64,000 nt of DNA from Sphingomonas sp. 7/4-4 (GTDB lineage Bacteria > Pseudomonadota > Alphaproteobacteria > Sphingomonadales > Sphingomonadaceae). Where the stretch lies: positions 1,178,001 to 1,242,000 of the forward strand of contig NZ_CP115960.1 in NCBI RefSeq assembly GCF_027941955.1, in the 5' to 3' direction. The translations under genes and the position numbers were made by a program. This document shows, piece by piece, positions 26,777 through 36,196 of this stretch. Numbering within the stretch: position 1 is the stretch's first letter; each line of letters opens with the position of its first letter. The notes beneath the pieces are model-generated. The model was not told the DNA's origin. It searched no databases and saw nothing but the letters and a program-made list of their open reading frames with translations.

Positions 26777-27766
26777 ATGCAAGCTTCCGATCACAGCCCC
26801 GCGGCGCAGCTTCCCGGCCGCGCCGCCTTCCCGCACCGGCATCTGACCGGCATCGCGGGACTCCAGCCCCACGAGATCGTCTTCCTGCTCGACGAGGCCG
26901 AGCAATGGGTCGAGGCGAACCGCACCCGCGCCAAGAGCGACAAGCGCCTCGAAGGCCTCACCCAGATCAATGCCTTTTTCGAGAATTCGACGCGGACCCT
27001 GCTCTCGTTCGAGATCGCCGGAAAGCGGCTCGGCGCCGATGTCGTCAACATGCACGCTGCGCAGTCGAGCGTGAAGAAGGGCGAGACGCTGATCGACACC
27101 GCGGTGACATTGAACGCGATGCGCGCCGATGTGATCGTCATCCGCCACATGAGCTCGGGCGCAGTCGATCTGATCGCCGAGAAGGTCGATTGCCCGGTGC
27201 TCAATGCCGGCGACGGCTGGCACGAACACCCCACCCAGGCGCTGCTCGACGCACTCACCATCCGCCGCCGCCGCGGCAGCGTCGCCGGCCAGCGCGTGGT
27301 GATCTGCGGCGACATCCTCCACAGCCGGGTCGCGCGCTCGAACATGCTGGCGCTGACCGCATTGGCCGCCGAGGTCCGGGTCGTCGCTCCCTCGACGCTG
27401 ATGCCGGCGGCGATCGAGCGGATGTACGTCCAGCCCTTCACCGATTTCGACGCCGCGCTGGAAGGCGCCGACGTGGTGATGATGCTCCGCGTCCAGAACG
27501 AACGGATGGCCGGCGGCTACATCCCCTCCACCCGCGAATTCCACATGCGCTACGGCCTCACGCCCGAGCGGCTGGCCCGCGCCAAGCCTGATGCTTTGGT
27601 GATGCATCCGGGCCCGATGAACCGCGGTGTCGAGATCGAATCCTCGGTCGCCGATCACCCGACCCGCAGCGCGATCACCGAACAGGTCGAGATGGGCGTG
27701 GCGGTGCGCATGGCCTGCCTCGACGTGCTCACCCGCAGCGAGCGCGGCGTGGAGGGCTGGGCATGA
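26777..27766 (+). CDS. pyrB: Aspartate carbamoyltransferase catalytic subunit
   Basis: The 329-residue enzyme condenses carbamoyl phosphate with aspartate, the first committed step of pyrimidine synthesis. Signs: [20 protein letters not shown] (carbamoyl-phosphate loop), [20 protein letters not shown] and [20 protein letters not shown]. The N-terminal 20 residues are an extension seen in proteobacterial forms that bind an inactive dihydroorotase. The stop overlaps the next gene by four bases. Confidence 0.97.
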   Translation: MQASDHSPAAQLPGRAAFPHRHLTGIAGLQPHEIVFLLDEAEQWVEANRTRAKSDKRLEGLTQINAFFENSTRTLLSFEIAGKRLGADVVNMHAAQSSVKKGETLIDTAVTLNAMRADVIVIRHMSSGAVDLIAEKVDCPVLNAGDGWHEHPTQALLDALTIRRRRGSVAGQRVVICGDILHSRVARSNMLALTALAAEVRVVAPSTLMPAAIERMYVQPFTDFDAALEGADVVMMLRVQNERMAGGYIPSTREFHMRYGLTPERLARAKPDALVMHPGPMNRGVEIESSVADHPTRSAITEQVEMGVAVRMACLDVLTRSERGVEGWA

Positions 27767-28983
27767 AGACCGTCTTCCAAAACGCACAACTCGTCTGCCC
27801 GATTGGCGGTGTCTCCCGTGGCGATCTTCTCGTCGAAGGTGACGCGATCGTCGCGGTCGGCAACTTCGATGTGCCCGCGGATGCCGAACGGGTCGACCTC
27901 GCCGGCAAGACGCTCGCCCCCGCGCTGATCGATCTCGGCGTATTCGCGGTCGATCAGGCCGCCTGCCGCGCCGGCGGCATCGCCCGCGTCGGGCTGATGC
28001 CCGATCAGTCGCCGGTGCTCGACGATCCCGGCATCATCCGCCGCGCCGCGCTCTCGGGCAAACCCGCGCTCTGGGTCCACCCGCTCGCCGCGGCGACCCG
28101 CGCTCTCGAAGGCCATGATCTCGGCGAGATGGCGATCAACGCCTCGGCCGGTGCCCGCGCCGTCGCCACCGGGCGCGGCTGGATCGCCTCGGCGGCGACG
28201 ATGCGCAAGGTGCTCGCTTATGCCCGCGACATCGGCGTGGTGGTGGTCGCGCATGCCGAGGATGGCGGCCTCACCGACGGCACCGTCGCGACCGAGGGCG
28301 AGACCGCCACGCGCCACGGCCTCCCCGCCGCCCCCGCCATCGCCGAGGCGCTCGCAGTGGCGCGCGACCTGATGCTTGCCGAGGAAACGCAGGCGCGCAT
28401 TCATTTCCGCCAGGTCACCACCGCCGCCGCCTTCGACCTGATCCGCACCGCCAAGCGCCGCGGCGTGCGCGTCACCTGCGGGATCACGCCTGCGCATCTC
28501 CTGCTCTCGGACATCGCGATGAGCGACTTCCGCACCTTCGCCCGGCTCTCGCCCCCATTGCGCGACGAAAGCGACCGTCAGGCGGCGCTGGCGGCGGTCA
28601 AGGACGGCACGATCGACGTGATCGCATCGGGCCACGATCCCCGCGGCCCCGAGGCCAAGCGCCTGCCCTTCGTCGACGCCGAGCCCGGCATGTCGGGCGC
28701 GGAAACCCTGCTCGCATTGTCGCTGGGGCTGGTCCGCGACGGGCTGATCCCGATCGAGCGCCTGTTCGCATTGCTCGCCGCGAATCCCGCGAAGATCCTC
28801 GGCCTGAAGACCGGCACGCTCGAGCCCGGCACCCCCGCCGACCTCATCGTCCTCGATCCCGGCACGCCGTGGCAGATCGAAGCCGAACGCATGGTCGCCC
28901 GCGCCGGCAACACTCCGTTCGATCGCCTGCCGGTCCAGGGCAAGGTGCTGAGCCTGTTCAAGGGCGGCACGCTGGTCGAATAG
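27763..28983 (+). CDS. pyrX: Dihydroorotase-like protein, probably inactive (PyrC'/PyrX)
   Basis: 406 residues of amidohydrolase fold following pyrB with an ATGA overlap. The active enzyme's metal-binding HxH segment is replaced by [20 protein letters not shown], and the usual TDHAPH becomes [14 protein letters not shown]. The lysine region is also altered. This is the pattern of the non-catalytic partner that assembles with aspartate carbamoyltransferase in some bacteria. A separate active dihydroorotase would be expected elsewhere in the genome. Confidence 0.88.
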   Translation: MKTVFQNAQLVCPIGGVSRGDLLVEGDAIVAVGNFDVPADAERVDLAGKTLAPALIDLGVFAVDQAACRAGGIARVGLMPDQSPVLDDPGIIRRAALSGKPALWVHPLAAATRALEGHDLGEMAINASAGARAVATGRGWIASAATMRKVLAYARDIGVVVVAHAEDGGLTDGTVATEGETATRHGLPAAPAIAEALAVARDLMLAEETQARIHFRQVTTAAAFDLIRTAKRRGVRVTCGITPAHLLLSDIAMSDFRTFARLSPPLRDESDRQAALAAVKDGTIDVIASGHDPRGPEAKRLPFVDAEPGMSGAETLLALSLGLVRDGLIPIERLFALLAANPAKILGLKTGTLEPGTPADLIVLDPGTPWQIEAERMVARAGNTPFDRLPVQGKVLSLFKGGTLVE

Positions 28984-28992
28984 GAGACGCGA

Positions 28993-29112
28993 ATGCGGGG
29001 GCTCATCTTCGATACGCTGTTCGACTTCCTGCCCTGGAAGGTGCAGCTGGCACTGCTCGCCGGCTTCATTCTGATCGTCGTCGCCGTCGTGTTCTGGGCG
29101 ACACGCGCCTAG
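28993..29112 (+). CDS. Small single-pass membrane protein, 39 aa
   Basis: ATG at 28993 follows TAGGAGAC by six bases. MRGLIFDTLFDFLPWKVQLA is followed by the helix LLAGFILIVVAVVFWATRA and the stop at 29112. It directly follows the dihydroorotase-like gene and is likely co-transcribed. The ribosome site and the intact helix support it. Function unknown. Confidence 0.65.
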   Translation: MRGLIFDTLFDFLPWKVQLALLAGFILIVVAVVFWATRA

Positions 29113-29139
29113 TTCAAATTTGGTCGTGATCAAATCAGA

Positions 29140-29670
29140 TCACGTAATCAGATCGTATTTCGGTTTGCAGCCGGGTTCACGCTTATTCCATTCCGGAATC
29201 ACTCTCAGTCGGCGCTTGCCCCAATAGCTCAGGTCCATGGAAATCCTGACGGGGACACCTTGCCGGGTGAAGATTACCTGATCTCCCCTGTGATCAGTAC
29301 CGGTATAACAATATCGCCAGCCCTTGTTCTTCAGCGCATCCCGGATTTTGTAGACCGCATACTGATCCCTGTCGTGCCACAGGGTCAGCTCGTAAAAGCC
29401 GCCGCCCCCGCGCCCGCCGGCCAGATCGACTGCGGCTTCATAGGGGCCCTGACCCAACAGCATCACTGCATGCCGGCGGCAACGCACGCGGATGGCATCG
29501 GGATTGAAGCAGGCGTCAAAGCCGTTGCGCTGCGCATCGGCCATGCTGCCGCTGACGGGAAGACCGCCGAACGAGAGCATCGGCGGAGCGGGACGATCCG
29601 GATCGCACCCGGCACACAGCATCAGGGCCGATAAAATCGCTGTGCGGCGTATCAAGTCGATGGGCAGCAT
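29140..29670 (-). CDS. Hypothetical lipoprotein, 176 aa
   Basis: ATG at 29670 gives MLPIDLIRRTAILSALMLCA followed by GC, a lipobox (LCAGC) with the acylated Cys at about residue 21. A longer frame upstream lacks this signal. The mature part is Cys- and Gly-containing (RNGFDACFNPDAIRVRCRRH, GGFYELTLWHDRDQYAVYKI) and ends REPGCKPKYDLIT. It should be anchored in the periplasmic membrane face. No family is recognised. Confidence 0.7.
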   Translation of the reverse strand: MLPIDLIRRTAILSALMLCAGCDPDRPAPPMLSFGGLPVSGSMADAQRNGFDACFNPDAIRVRCRRHAVMLLGQGPYEAAVDLAGGRGGGGFYELTLWHDRDQYAVYKIRDALKNKGWRYCYTGTDHRGDQVIFTRQGVPVRISMDLSYWGKRRLRVIPEWNKREPGCKPKYDLIT

Positions 29671-29800
29671 CTGGACGGGTGGCAATCGACAGCCTTGATC
29701 CGCCGCCGGAGAAGTTGTCGCACCATGGATTGTTCCGCTTGCTGGACCGCTTGCAGAATGTCTCACCGTTTTTCGCGATGCAAGCCGGCCAATGGCGCCC

Positions 29801-29829
29801 AATCCTCCCCCGCTTAGCAGGGGAGGATT
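29801..29829. repeat. Inverted repeat of ten-base arms
   Basis: AATCCTCCCC at 29801-29810 pairs perfectly with GGGGAGGATT at 29820-29829 around a nine-base loop, upstream of the lipoprotein gene. It could be a regulatory hairpin or a member of a dispersed repeat family. Function is not shown by the sequence. Confidence 0.6.
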
Positions 29830-29846
29830 GAAGATCTCCACAAACG

Positions 29847-29877
29847 AAAAAGGCCGGAGCGTGAGCCCCGGCCTTTT
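29847..29877. terminator. Intrinsic terminator of the SPOR/TPR gene
   Basis: AAAAAGGCCGG and CCGGCCTTTT form a strong stem with a T tract on either strand. It lies 20 bases after the end of the minus-strand TPR/SPOR gene, so it should terminate the ParA-SPOR operon; it may also act in the other direction. Confidence 0.85.
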
Positions 29878-29897
29878 CGTGACGAAACTGGTTCGGC

Positions 29898-31277
29898 TCA
29901 GCGGGCGGCGACTTGCGCGCGTCCGTTGCCCTTGACCCAGGCGGCAAGGCTGTCGCCGGCGCCGACGCGGACGAAGCAGGAACTGCCGCTGGCGCGTACC
30001 TGACTGCAGAGCGAGGCGGCACCTGCGCGGTCGAAGCCGCCGACCGACAGGCGATAGAAATTACCCGCCGCGGTCGAGAACTTGACGCCCTGCGGGGTTT
30101 CGCCGCGGAGCGCGGGAACACGGCTGGCATGCCGCGCCCAGCCGTCGCGGGCGACTTCGGCGTTCGCATAGGCGCCGAGCTGGACATAGTAATTGCCGGG
30201 CTTGGCCTTCACGGCGGCGACAGGCGACGCGGCGGGAGCCGAAGCTTTGGCGACGCGAACCGGCGCCTTGGCGGCGACGGGCGCGGGCGCCCGCTCTGCG
30301 ACGCGGATCTGCTGGACCACTTCGGCGCGCGGGCCGAACACGACCTGCGGACCGGTGCCGGCGACCTGTTGCGGTTCGGGCTGCACTTCCGGCGCGGGCG
30401 CGGGTGCAGGTGCGGCGGCGACTTCGACAGGCGCTTCGGCGACGGCCTGCTCCGCGCCCTGCGGCACGCCGGGCATATAGGCATCGACCGGATCGGCCGG
30501 AGCGACTGCCGCCACGGCGACATTTGGCTGCTGCGAAAGCGCGAGCGCAACCGGCTGGCCGCCGTCCTGCACCGGCACCACGTTCAGCAGCGACGCGACC
30601 TGGTCATAGGCGTTGGTCGGCCGCGAGAAGCGCGCCCATTCCATCATCCGCTCCTGAAGCTTGTCCGGAGCGACGTCCATCGCCGCGATCTCGTTGGCCT
30701 GCTTCCAGCGGCCGGCGAGCGCGAGGCTGAGCGCGAGGTTCTGGCGGGTCTTGGCGGTGGCGGTCGCTTCGCGCGCCGCCGGGCCGAGGATGTCGATCGC
30801 AGTCACCGGATCGCCGGCGAGCGCGAAAGCGAGCCCGCGGTCGCTTGCGGGAATCTTGTCGCCGCTGGCCTGCAGCGTGGTGCGCGCGCCCTGCCAGTCG
30901 CCCTGCGCGATCTTGGCGAGGACGAGGTTGAGCGCGACGCGGCCGTCGGCCGGATCGAGCGTCAGCGCGTCGGTGAGCGCCTGCGAAGCCGAAGTGAAGC
31001 GGCCCGCGAGCAGATAGGCCTGGCCCAGCAGCGCGCGATAATCGGCGTTGGTCGGATCGTTGGCGACCGCGGCTTCGGCGTGCTGCACGGCGTCGCCGCC
31101 CTTGCGCTTCGCAATCGCCTTCTCCGCCGCTTTGGCTTCCACTTCCGCCTTTTTGGCGTTGGCGCCCGAAGTCGCGAAGGCCGAGCTGGTGAAGCCCTGC
31201 GTCGCGATACCGGTCACCGCCACGCCGCCCAGCACGAGCGCCGAGAGGCCGAACTTGATCATCTTACGGCTGTTCAT
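29898..31277 (-). CDS. TPR and SPOR-domain exported protein
   Basis: ATG at 31277 is seven bases behind AAGGA. A signal peptide (MNSRKMIKFGLSALVLGGVA...SSAFA) leads into TPR-like repeats (AEAAVANDPTNADYRALLGQ, ASQALTDALTLDPADGRVAL). A Pro/Ala-rich linker at about 270-370 precedes a C-terminal SPOR domain (KPGNYYVQLGAYANAEVARD), which binds denuded peptidoglycan at division sites. The gene follows a ParA-like operon and is terminated by a clear hairpin. A role in cell-envelope or division function is likely. Confidence 0.88.
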   Translation of the reverse strand: MNSRKMIKFGLSALVLGGVAVTGIATQGFTSSAFATSGANAKKAEVEAKAAEKAIAKRKGGDAVQHAEAAVANDPTNADYRALLGQAYLLAGRFTSASQALTDALTLDPADGRVALNLVLAKIAQGDWQGARTTLQASGDKIPASDRGLAFALAGDPVTAIDILGPAAREATATAKTRQNLALSLALAGRWKQANEIAAMDVAPDKLQERMMEWARFSRPTNAYDQVASLLNVVPVQDGGQPVALALSQQPNVAVAAVAPADPVDAYMPGVPQGAEQAVAEAPVEVAAAPAPAPAPEVQPEPQQVAGTGPQVVFGPRAEVVQQIRVAERAPAPVAAKAPVRVAKASAPAASPVAAVKAKPGNYYVQLGAYANAEVARDGWARHASRVPALRGETPQGVKFSTAAGNFYRLSVGGFDRAGAASLCSQVRASGSSCFVRVGAGDSLAAWVKGNGRAQVAAR

Positions 31278-31288
31278 GGTCATGTCCT

Positions 31289-31921
31289 TCACCCACGGTT
31301 CGTGGCGGGTTCGATCTGGCCGGCAAGGGTGTCGATGCCCTCGAGTGTTTCGAGAAACTGGTCGAGCGCCTGCGTCACCAGCTGCTGCGCCGAGCGGCAG
31401 GTGATCGCCGAAGCGAGGCGGAGCTTGAGATGGCGCTCCTGGTCGAGACGCAGCGTGAACGCGGCCTTGGCCTTTTTCGAAGCGACTTCGCGCACCACCC
31501 GGGCGAGCGTGCCTTCCGGAACTTCCGGCACATGCTTGAGCACCGGCTCGCGCTTCATCTTGCGCGCGGGCACCATCAGCGGCGCGTAATCGACTTCGGC
31601 CTCGACGGCATATTCCGCGGGCGCGAATTCGGGTTCCGGCTCAGGCGCATGGGCCGGCGCGGCGAGCTGCTCGTCGAGCGCCTCGAGCTGGCGGAGCACG
31701 GCGGGCTTGGGTGCCTCGATCGCCTCGTCGACCGGGGCGACATAGGGCATCTGCACCGGCGCCTGCTGGAAGTCGTGGCCCATGTCGTTCCAGCCGAGAT
31801 CTTCCTGCGGTCCCGTGTTCATCTGCAGGAAGCCCTGCGGACGCATTGCCGGACGCGCCTGACCCTTGCGGGCGAGGAGACTGGAGGAGAGCGAAGCGAG
31901 GGGTTTGGAGGTGCCGATCAT
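31289..31921 (-). CDS. Ribbon-helix-helix-like protein of the ParA operon
   Basis: ATG at 31921 lies ten bases after the ParA stop; 210 residues (MIGTSKPLASLSSSLLARKG). The middle is acidic and Pro-rich (HAPEPEPEFAPAEYAVEAEV). The C-terminal KAAFTLRLDQERHLKLRLAS, AITCRSAQQLVTQALDQFLE looks like an RHH-type DNA-binding or dimerisation unit. It could be the partner that loads or positions the ParA-like ATPase. Its family is not certain. Confidence 0.7.
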   Translation of the reverse strand: MIGTSKPLASLSSSLLARKGQARPAMRPQGFLQMNTGPQEDLGWNDMGHDFQQAPVQMPYVAPVDEAIEAPKPAVLRQLEALDEQLAAPAHAPEPEPEFAPAEYAVEAEVDYAPLMVPARKMKREPVLKHVPEVPEGTLARVVREVASKKAKAAFTLRLDQERHLKLRLASAITCRSAQQLVTQALDQFLETLEGIDTLAGQIEPATNRG

Positions 31922-31931
31922 CGCCGCCTCC

Positions 31932-32645
31932 TCAGCCGACCACGCGGCGGCCGAAGCCACCTGCGCGAGGCGCCTGACCGAACTGGCTCGGCTGCGCCGG
32001 CGGCGCGAACACGGTGCGGCGGAAATTCTTCTCGAGCCGGTCGAAGATATAGGCCCAGAGCCCGGCGACCTCACCGGCGGACTTGCCGCGCGGATCGGTT
32101 TCCATGACGGTGCGGCCGTCGATCATCGACGCCGCGAAATCGGTGCGGTGGTGCAGCGTGATCGGCGCGACGGTGCCGTGCTGCGACAATGCGACCGCGG
32201 CTTCCGAAGTGATCCGGGCCTTGGGCGTCGCGCCGTTGACCACGAAGATCAGCGGCTTGCCGGCGCGTTCGCACAGATCGACCGTGGCGCCGACGGCACG
32301 CAGATCGTGTGGGGACGGACGCGTCGGGATGACGATCAGTTCGGCGACCTGGATCACGCTCTGGATCGCCATGGTGATGGCGGGAGGCGTGTCGATCACC
32401 GCCATGCGGAAACCCTGCTGGCGCAGGACCTCGAGATCCGCCGCGAGCCGCGCGACCGTGGTCTGGGCGAACGCCGGATACTCCGTGTCGCGCTCGTTCC
32501 ACCAATCGGAGAGCGAACCCTGAGGGTCGATATCGATGAGAACGACAGGCCCGTGGCCAGCCAGCTGTGCCTGCACCGCAAGGTGACCGGACAGCGTGGT
32601 CTTGCCAGACCCACCCTTCTGCGATGCCATCGCTAGAACGCGCAT
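31932..32645 (-). CDS. ParA/MinD-family ATPase
   Basis: 237 residues with the deviant Walker A MRVLAMASQKGGSGKTTLSG, the Walker A' VVLIDIDPQGSLSDWW and Walker B-like FRMAVIDTPPA. Such ATPases position chromosomes, plasmids or large protein complexes by ATP-driven gradients. No ParB is next to it; instead it is followed by an RHH-like protein and a SPOR protein, and a divergent Sel1/SPOR gene lies upstream. That favours a role in envelope positioning over plasmid partition. Confidence 0.9.
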   Translation of the reverse strand: MRVLAMASQKGGSGKTTLSGHLAVQAQLAGHGPVVLIDIDPQGSLSDWWNERDTEYPAFAQTTVARLAADLEVLRQQGFRMAVIDTPPAITMAIQSVIQVAELIVIPTRPSPHDLRAVGATVDLCERAGKPLIFVVNGATPKARITSEAAVALSQHGTVAPITLHHRTDFAASMIDGRTVMETDPRGKSAGEVAGLWAYIFDRLEKNFRRTVFAPPAQPSQFGQAPRAGGFGRRVVG

Positions 32646-32820
32646 GAACCCCTCGGAAACTCGGTATTACGGAGGACCTGATGCCATGCCGGTCAATAAG
32701 AAGCGGTTAACGCGTTCCGCCTTGGTACGGTCTTGGTTTCCCGGCCGGTAAGGATATCTTTGCCTGTGGGTAGTTAAGTGGCATTCATCTCTTTTCATGG
32801 GGTGGTGGAGCGTGCTCGGA

Positions 32821-33762
32821 ATGAAGTCTCTGTGGATGGCCGCCGTCGCGGGTGCCCTGCTGCTGGTGGCACCGGCCTGCGCGCAGGAAGACCCGGTCAG
32901 GGCCGGCGTCGATGCCTATGAGCGCGGTGATTATCGCACCGCGGTCGAGAAATGGCGCCCCGCTGCCGACCAGGGCAATGCCGACGCGCAGTTCAACATG
33001 GGCCAGGCCTATAAGCTCGGCCGCGGCGTCGCAGTCGATCTCAAGGCGGCCGAGGCCTGGTATCGCAAGGCCGCGCTGCAGGGGCATGAACAGGCCGAGG
33101 GCTATTACGGCCTCGCTCTATTCGAGAACGGCAAGCGCGCAGATGCGGTCCCCTGGCTCCAGCGCGCTGTCGGCCGCGGCGATGCGCGCGCGCAGTACAT
33201 CCTCGGCATCATGCTGTTCAATGGCGACGGCGTGGCGAAGGACTGGGTCCGCGCCTATGCGCTGATGGTCCGCGCCTCCTCGACCGGGCTCGACGCCGCG
33301 GTCAAGGCGCGTGCGCAGATGGACCAATATATGCCGCTGGGCGATCGCCAGCAGGGCCTCGCCCTCTCGCGCAAGTACGAAGACGAATTCAACAAGGGTG
33401 GCCGTCCGCTGCCGCCGGTCGAGGTCGCGGAGAATAATCGCCCCGTCCCGCCCGCCGTCACGCGTCCGGCGCCGCGCACCACGCCGCCCGCCCCTGCTCC
33501 GGCACGCGCCACCCCTGCTCCGGTGCGCGCCACGCCGGCGCCTGCGCAGGATGGCGGCTGGCGCGTTCAGCTCGGCGCGTTCGGCGATCCGGGCAATGCG
33601 CGAAAGCTGTGGAGCCAAATGAGCGGACGCTTCCCCGGCCGCCAGCCTTACTTCGTCAAGACGGGCGCGCTCACCAGGCTTCTCGTCGGCCCCTTCGCCT
33701 CGCGTGCGGCCGCCGCCGGTGCCTGTGGCAGCGTCAAACCCTGCGTTCCGGTCGCCCGCTGA
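32821..33762 (+). CDS. Sel1-repeat and SPOR-domain exported protein
   Basis: ATG at 32821 gives the signal peptide MKSLWMAAVAGALLLVAPAC ending in AQ. Sel1 repeats follow (AVEKWRPAADQGNADAQFNM, AEAWYRKAALQGHEQAEGYY), then a Pro/Ala-rich linker and a C-terminal SPOR domain (GGWRVQLGAFGDPGNARKLW). It is divergent from the ParA-like operon, which also ends in a SPOR protein. Both should bind division-site peptidoglycan from the periplasm. Confidence 0.88.
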   Translation: MKSLWMAAVAGALLLVAPACAQEDPVRAGVDAYERGDYRTAVEKWRPAADQGNADAQFNMGQAYKLGRGVAVDLKAAEAWYRKAALQGHEQAEGYYGLALFENGKRADAVPWLQRAVGRGDARAQYILGIMLFNGDGVAKDWVRAYALMVRASSTGLDAAVKARAQMDQYMPLGDRQQGLALSRKYEDEFNKGGRPLPPVEVAENNRPVPPAVTRPAPRTTPPAPAPARATPAPVRATPAPAQDGGWRVQLGAFGDPGNARKLWSQMSGRFPGRQPYFVKTGALTRLLVGPFASRAAAAGACGSVKPCVPVAR

Positions 33763-33818
33763 GTGGAGGGAATTGCTTCGCGCCCGCAACAAAGTCGTCT
33801 GAGGCGCGTTTCGCGCCT

Positions 33819-34649
33819 ATGATCAAAGCCCTGCTGGCGACAGCTGCCGCCCCCATTTTTCTCTTCGCCACCGGCGCAACCGCCCAGAATGCTCCAGAGG
33901 AACCGGCGTCCGCGCCGGAGACCAGCGTGGACAAGGAGCCGATCAAGGTCCGCCTCTCGCTGGGCCCGCAGCTGCGACCGCGCTTCCCGGGCTCGGACGA
34001 GATGTTCCTGCTTCCCTTCTACGACGTCTCGATCACGCGCGGCGACAAGCCGTTCGAATATGAGTCGGCGGATCAGGGCGTCTCTTTCTCGCTGATCAAG
34101 AGCACAGGGTTCGCGTTCGGCCCCGTGGTCCAGCTCGAGGGGAGCCGGCGGCGCAATGAGACCGATCTGCCGATCGACGAAGTGGGAACGAGCGTCGAGG
34201 CGGGCGGCTTCGTCGATGTCTGGCTGGGCTCTTCGATCCGCGCGCGCGGTGAGCTGCGGAAAGGCGTGACCGGCCATAAGGGCCTGGTGAGCGACGTGAT
34301 GCTCGATTACGTCGCACGCGACGGCGACAAATGGCTGTTCTCGGTCGGGCCGCGCTTCTCTCTCGCCGATCGCAAATATCAGGAAGCTTATTTCGGCGTG
34401 ACCCCCGCGGTTAGCGCGCGGACCGGCCTGCCCGTCTACGCGCCCGACGGCGGCGTGCATTCGGTCGGCGCCGCTGCCACGACGCTCTACCAGCTCGATC
34501 GGCACTGGGGGCTGTACGGCTATGCCAAATATGAGCGCCTGATCGCCGATGCCGCCGATTCCCCGATCGTCCGCACGATCGGCTCGCGGAACCAGTTTTC
34601 GGGCGGCGTGGCGCTGACCTTCACTTTCGACACGGGGATCCGGCGTTGA
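33819..34649 (+). CDS. MipA/OmpV-family outer-membrane protein
   Basis: 276 residues: signal peptide (MIKALLATAAAPIFLFATGA, then TAQ) and an amphipathic beta-strand body (LSLGPQLRPRFPGSDEMFLL, LPFYDVSITRGDKPFEYESA), ending in the aromatic-poor GGVALTFTFDTGIRR. MipA/OmpV proteins scaffold murein enzymes or act as small barrels. ATG at 33819 is chosen as the start of the signal peptide. Confidence 0.85.
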   Translation: MIKALLATAAAPIFLFATGATAQNAPEEPASAPETSVDKEPIKVRLSLGPQLRPRFPGSDEMFLLPFYDVSITRGDKPFEYESADQGVSFSLIKSTGFAFGPVVQLEGSRRRNETDLPIDEVGTSVEAGGFVDVWLGSSIRARGELRKGVTGHKGLVSDVMLDYVARDGDKWLFSVGPRFSLADRKYQEAYFGVTPAVSARTGLPVYAPDGGVHSVGAAATTLYQLDRHWGLYGYAKYERLIADAADSPIVRTIGSRNQFSGGVALTFTFDTGIRR

Positions 34650-34665
34650 GGCGAGGAGTTCTGTC

Positions 34666-35099
34666 ATGGAAGCAATGGAACTGCACCGCGGCCGGCTGAT
34701 CGACCATGTCCAGCTGGTGGTGCGCGACCTCGCCGCCAGCCGGCGCTTCTACGAAGCCGTGTTCGACGTGCTCGGCATCCCCATCGGCGGCAGCGCAGAC
34801 GATTATTTCTGGGCGGACGAATTGTTCGTCTCGTCCGCCGACAGCGAGGCTGCGCAGGGCAAGCTCACCGGCCGCCACCACCTCGCCTTCCAGGCGAAGG
34901 ACAATGCGACGGTCGAGGCGTTCCACCGCGCCGGCCTCGCCGCCGGCGGCACCGACAACGGCCCACCGGGCGAACGCCCCTATCACCCCGGCTATTATGC
35001 CGCCTTCCTCCTCGATCCCGACGGCAACAATATCGAGGCGGTGTTCCACGGGGCCCATGCGCGCAGCAGTGAATCGGTGAAGATCACGTTCGGGGGTGA
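34666..35099 (+). CDS. VOC-family (glyoxalase-like) protein (frame break at end)
   Basis: About 144 residues, MEAMELHRGRLIDHVQLVVR then DLAASRRFYEAVFDVLGIPI. The C-terminal AAFLLDPDGNNIEAVFHGAH supplies the usual metal-binding Glu of the fold. The raw frame runs on to 35655, but one G added to the run 35092-35096 ends the protein at SVKITFGG and stop 35099, as relatives do. Metal-dependent dioxygenase, lyase or drug-binding roles occur in the family; substrate unknown. Confidence 0.82.
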
Positions 35100-35130
35100 G
35101 GCGTGGTTCGGGACCGAAGCGACGGCGCGC

Positions 35131-35457
35131 TCAACTGGTCAGCTTGATTCCGGCGATCCCGACCAGCGTGACGAGCGCGAACAGGATACGCGTGCCCATG
35201 ACCGGCTCGCCGAGCAGGACCATGCCCAGGACGAGCGACCCTATCGCACCGATGCCGGTCCAGACGACATAAGCGGTGCCCAGCGGCAGGACGCGGAGCG
35301 CGCTCGACAGCAGGAAGATGAAGGCGCCGAGCAGAACCAGCGAGAGAATCGCCCAACCGGGCTGCGTCATCCCCTCCGATCGCTTGGTCGCGTAGGCCCA
35401 GGCCACGTCGAGCACGCCCGAGACCGCGAGCATGATCCAGGCCGCGCCGAGGCTCAT
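35131..35457 (-). CDS. Small multidrug-resistance (SMR) family exporter
   Basis: 108 residues from ATG at 35457, four-base overlap with the azoreductase stop. Four helices, with the membrane Glu replaced by Asp-containing LAVSGVLDVAWAYATKRSEG at the site of the essential acidic residue, and LPLGTAYVVWTGIGAIGSLV. SugE/Gdx members export guanidinium; the GTAYVVWTGIGA segment resembles them, but the altered acidic position makes the substrate uncertain. Confidence 0.85.
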   Translation of the reverse strand: MSLGAAWIMLAVSGVLDVAWAYATKRSEGMTQPGWAILSLVLLGAFIFLLSSALRVLPLGTAYVVWTGIGAIGSLVLGMVLLGEPVMGTRILFALVTLVGIAGIKLTS

Positions 35458-36098
35458 GACGCCGTCCGATGCGCACCGACCCTCGCATCGAGCGTAGCGC
35501 GCGCGGCGGTCACGGACCGTTCCCGGAGGCCCGGGTCGCCCGCCGTCGCGCCGGCACGCACGATTTCCGGATCGCCGAGCCCGATGAACCGGAACGCCTC
35601 GCGCAGATACCCGCTCGCCAGGTCCGGCCGGCCCCAGCTGGGGCCTTCCGAATAGTCGCCGGCGCTCGCCAGCACGATCGTGAACGGCCGCGACGACAGC
35701 AGGGGCCGGTATCCGGTCTGCGGGTCGAAGGCGAAGCTCAGCCCCGGCTGGGTTATCAGGTCGATCCAATGCTTGAGCTTGTAGGGAATGCCGAAATTCC
35801 ACATCGGCGTCGACAGAACGAGGCTGTCGGCTGCCCGAACCCGCTCGACCAGCCCCCTCACCTTCTCCCAGCTACGCGCCTCTCCACTGTCGAGATCGCG
35901 CCCGGCAAGCACTGCATATTTGGCCGATAGCAATGCGCCGTCGAGGTCGGGAAGCGGCTCTTCCCAGAGGCGCAGCCGGTCGACCCGGAGCGCCGGCTCG
36001 GCGTCGCGAAGTCGGTCGACGAAATACTCCGCGAGCACGGTCGAAACCGATGCCACGCCCCGTGGCGAAGCCTCGATATGCAACAGATTTCGCGCCAT
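35454..36098 (-). CDS. azoR: FMN-dependent NADH-azoreductase
   Basis: 214 residues, flavodoxin-like fold: NLLHIEASPRGVASVSTVLA (FMN phosphate loop), SLVLSTPMWNFGIPYKLKHW (the conserved PMYNF-type motif) and FTIVLASAGDYSEGPSWGR. The enzyme reduces azo dyes and quinones with NADH. It is divergent from a LysR regulator and coupled to the SMR exporter gene. Confidence 0.92.
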   Translation of the reverse strand: MARNLLHIEASPRGVASVSTVLAEYFVDRLRDAEPALRVDRLRLWEEPLPDLDGALLSAKYAVLAGRDLDSGEARSWEKVRGLVERVRAADSLVLSTPMWNFGIPYKLKHWIDLITQPGLSFAFDPQTGYRPLLSSRPFTIVLASAGDYSEGPSWGRPDLASGYLREAFRFIGLGDPEIVRAGATAGDPGLRERSVTAARATLDARVGAHRTAS

Positions 36099-36196
36099 GA
36101 CCCTGATCCTCCTGCCGTAATGGCGTCGTATCTAATGCGCACGGTTGCGAATGCTGCTTGCATTTCGGCGAGAGATATTCGCATCTGTGCGACAGC

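Noticed and set aside
35100..35655. Long C-terminal extension of the VOC protein
   Set aside because: It reads antisense through the SMR and azoreductase genes and results from one missing G.
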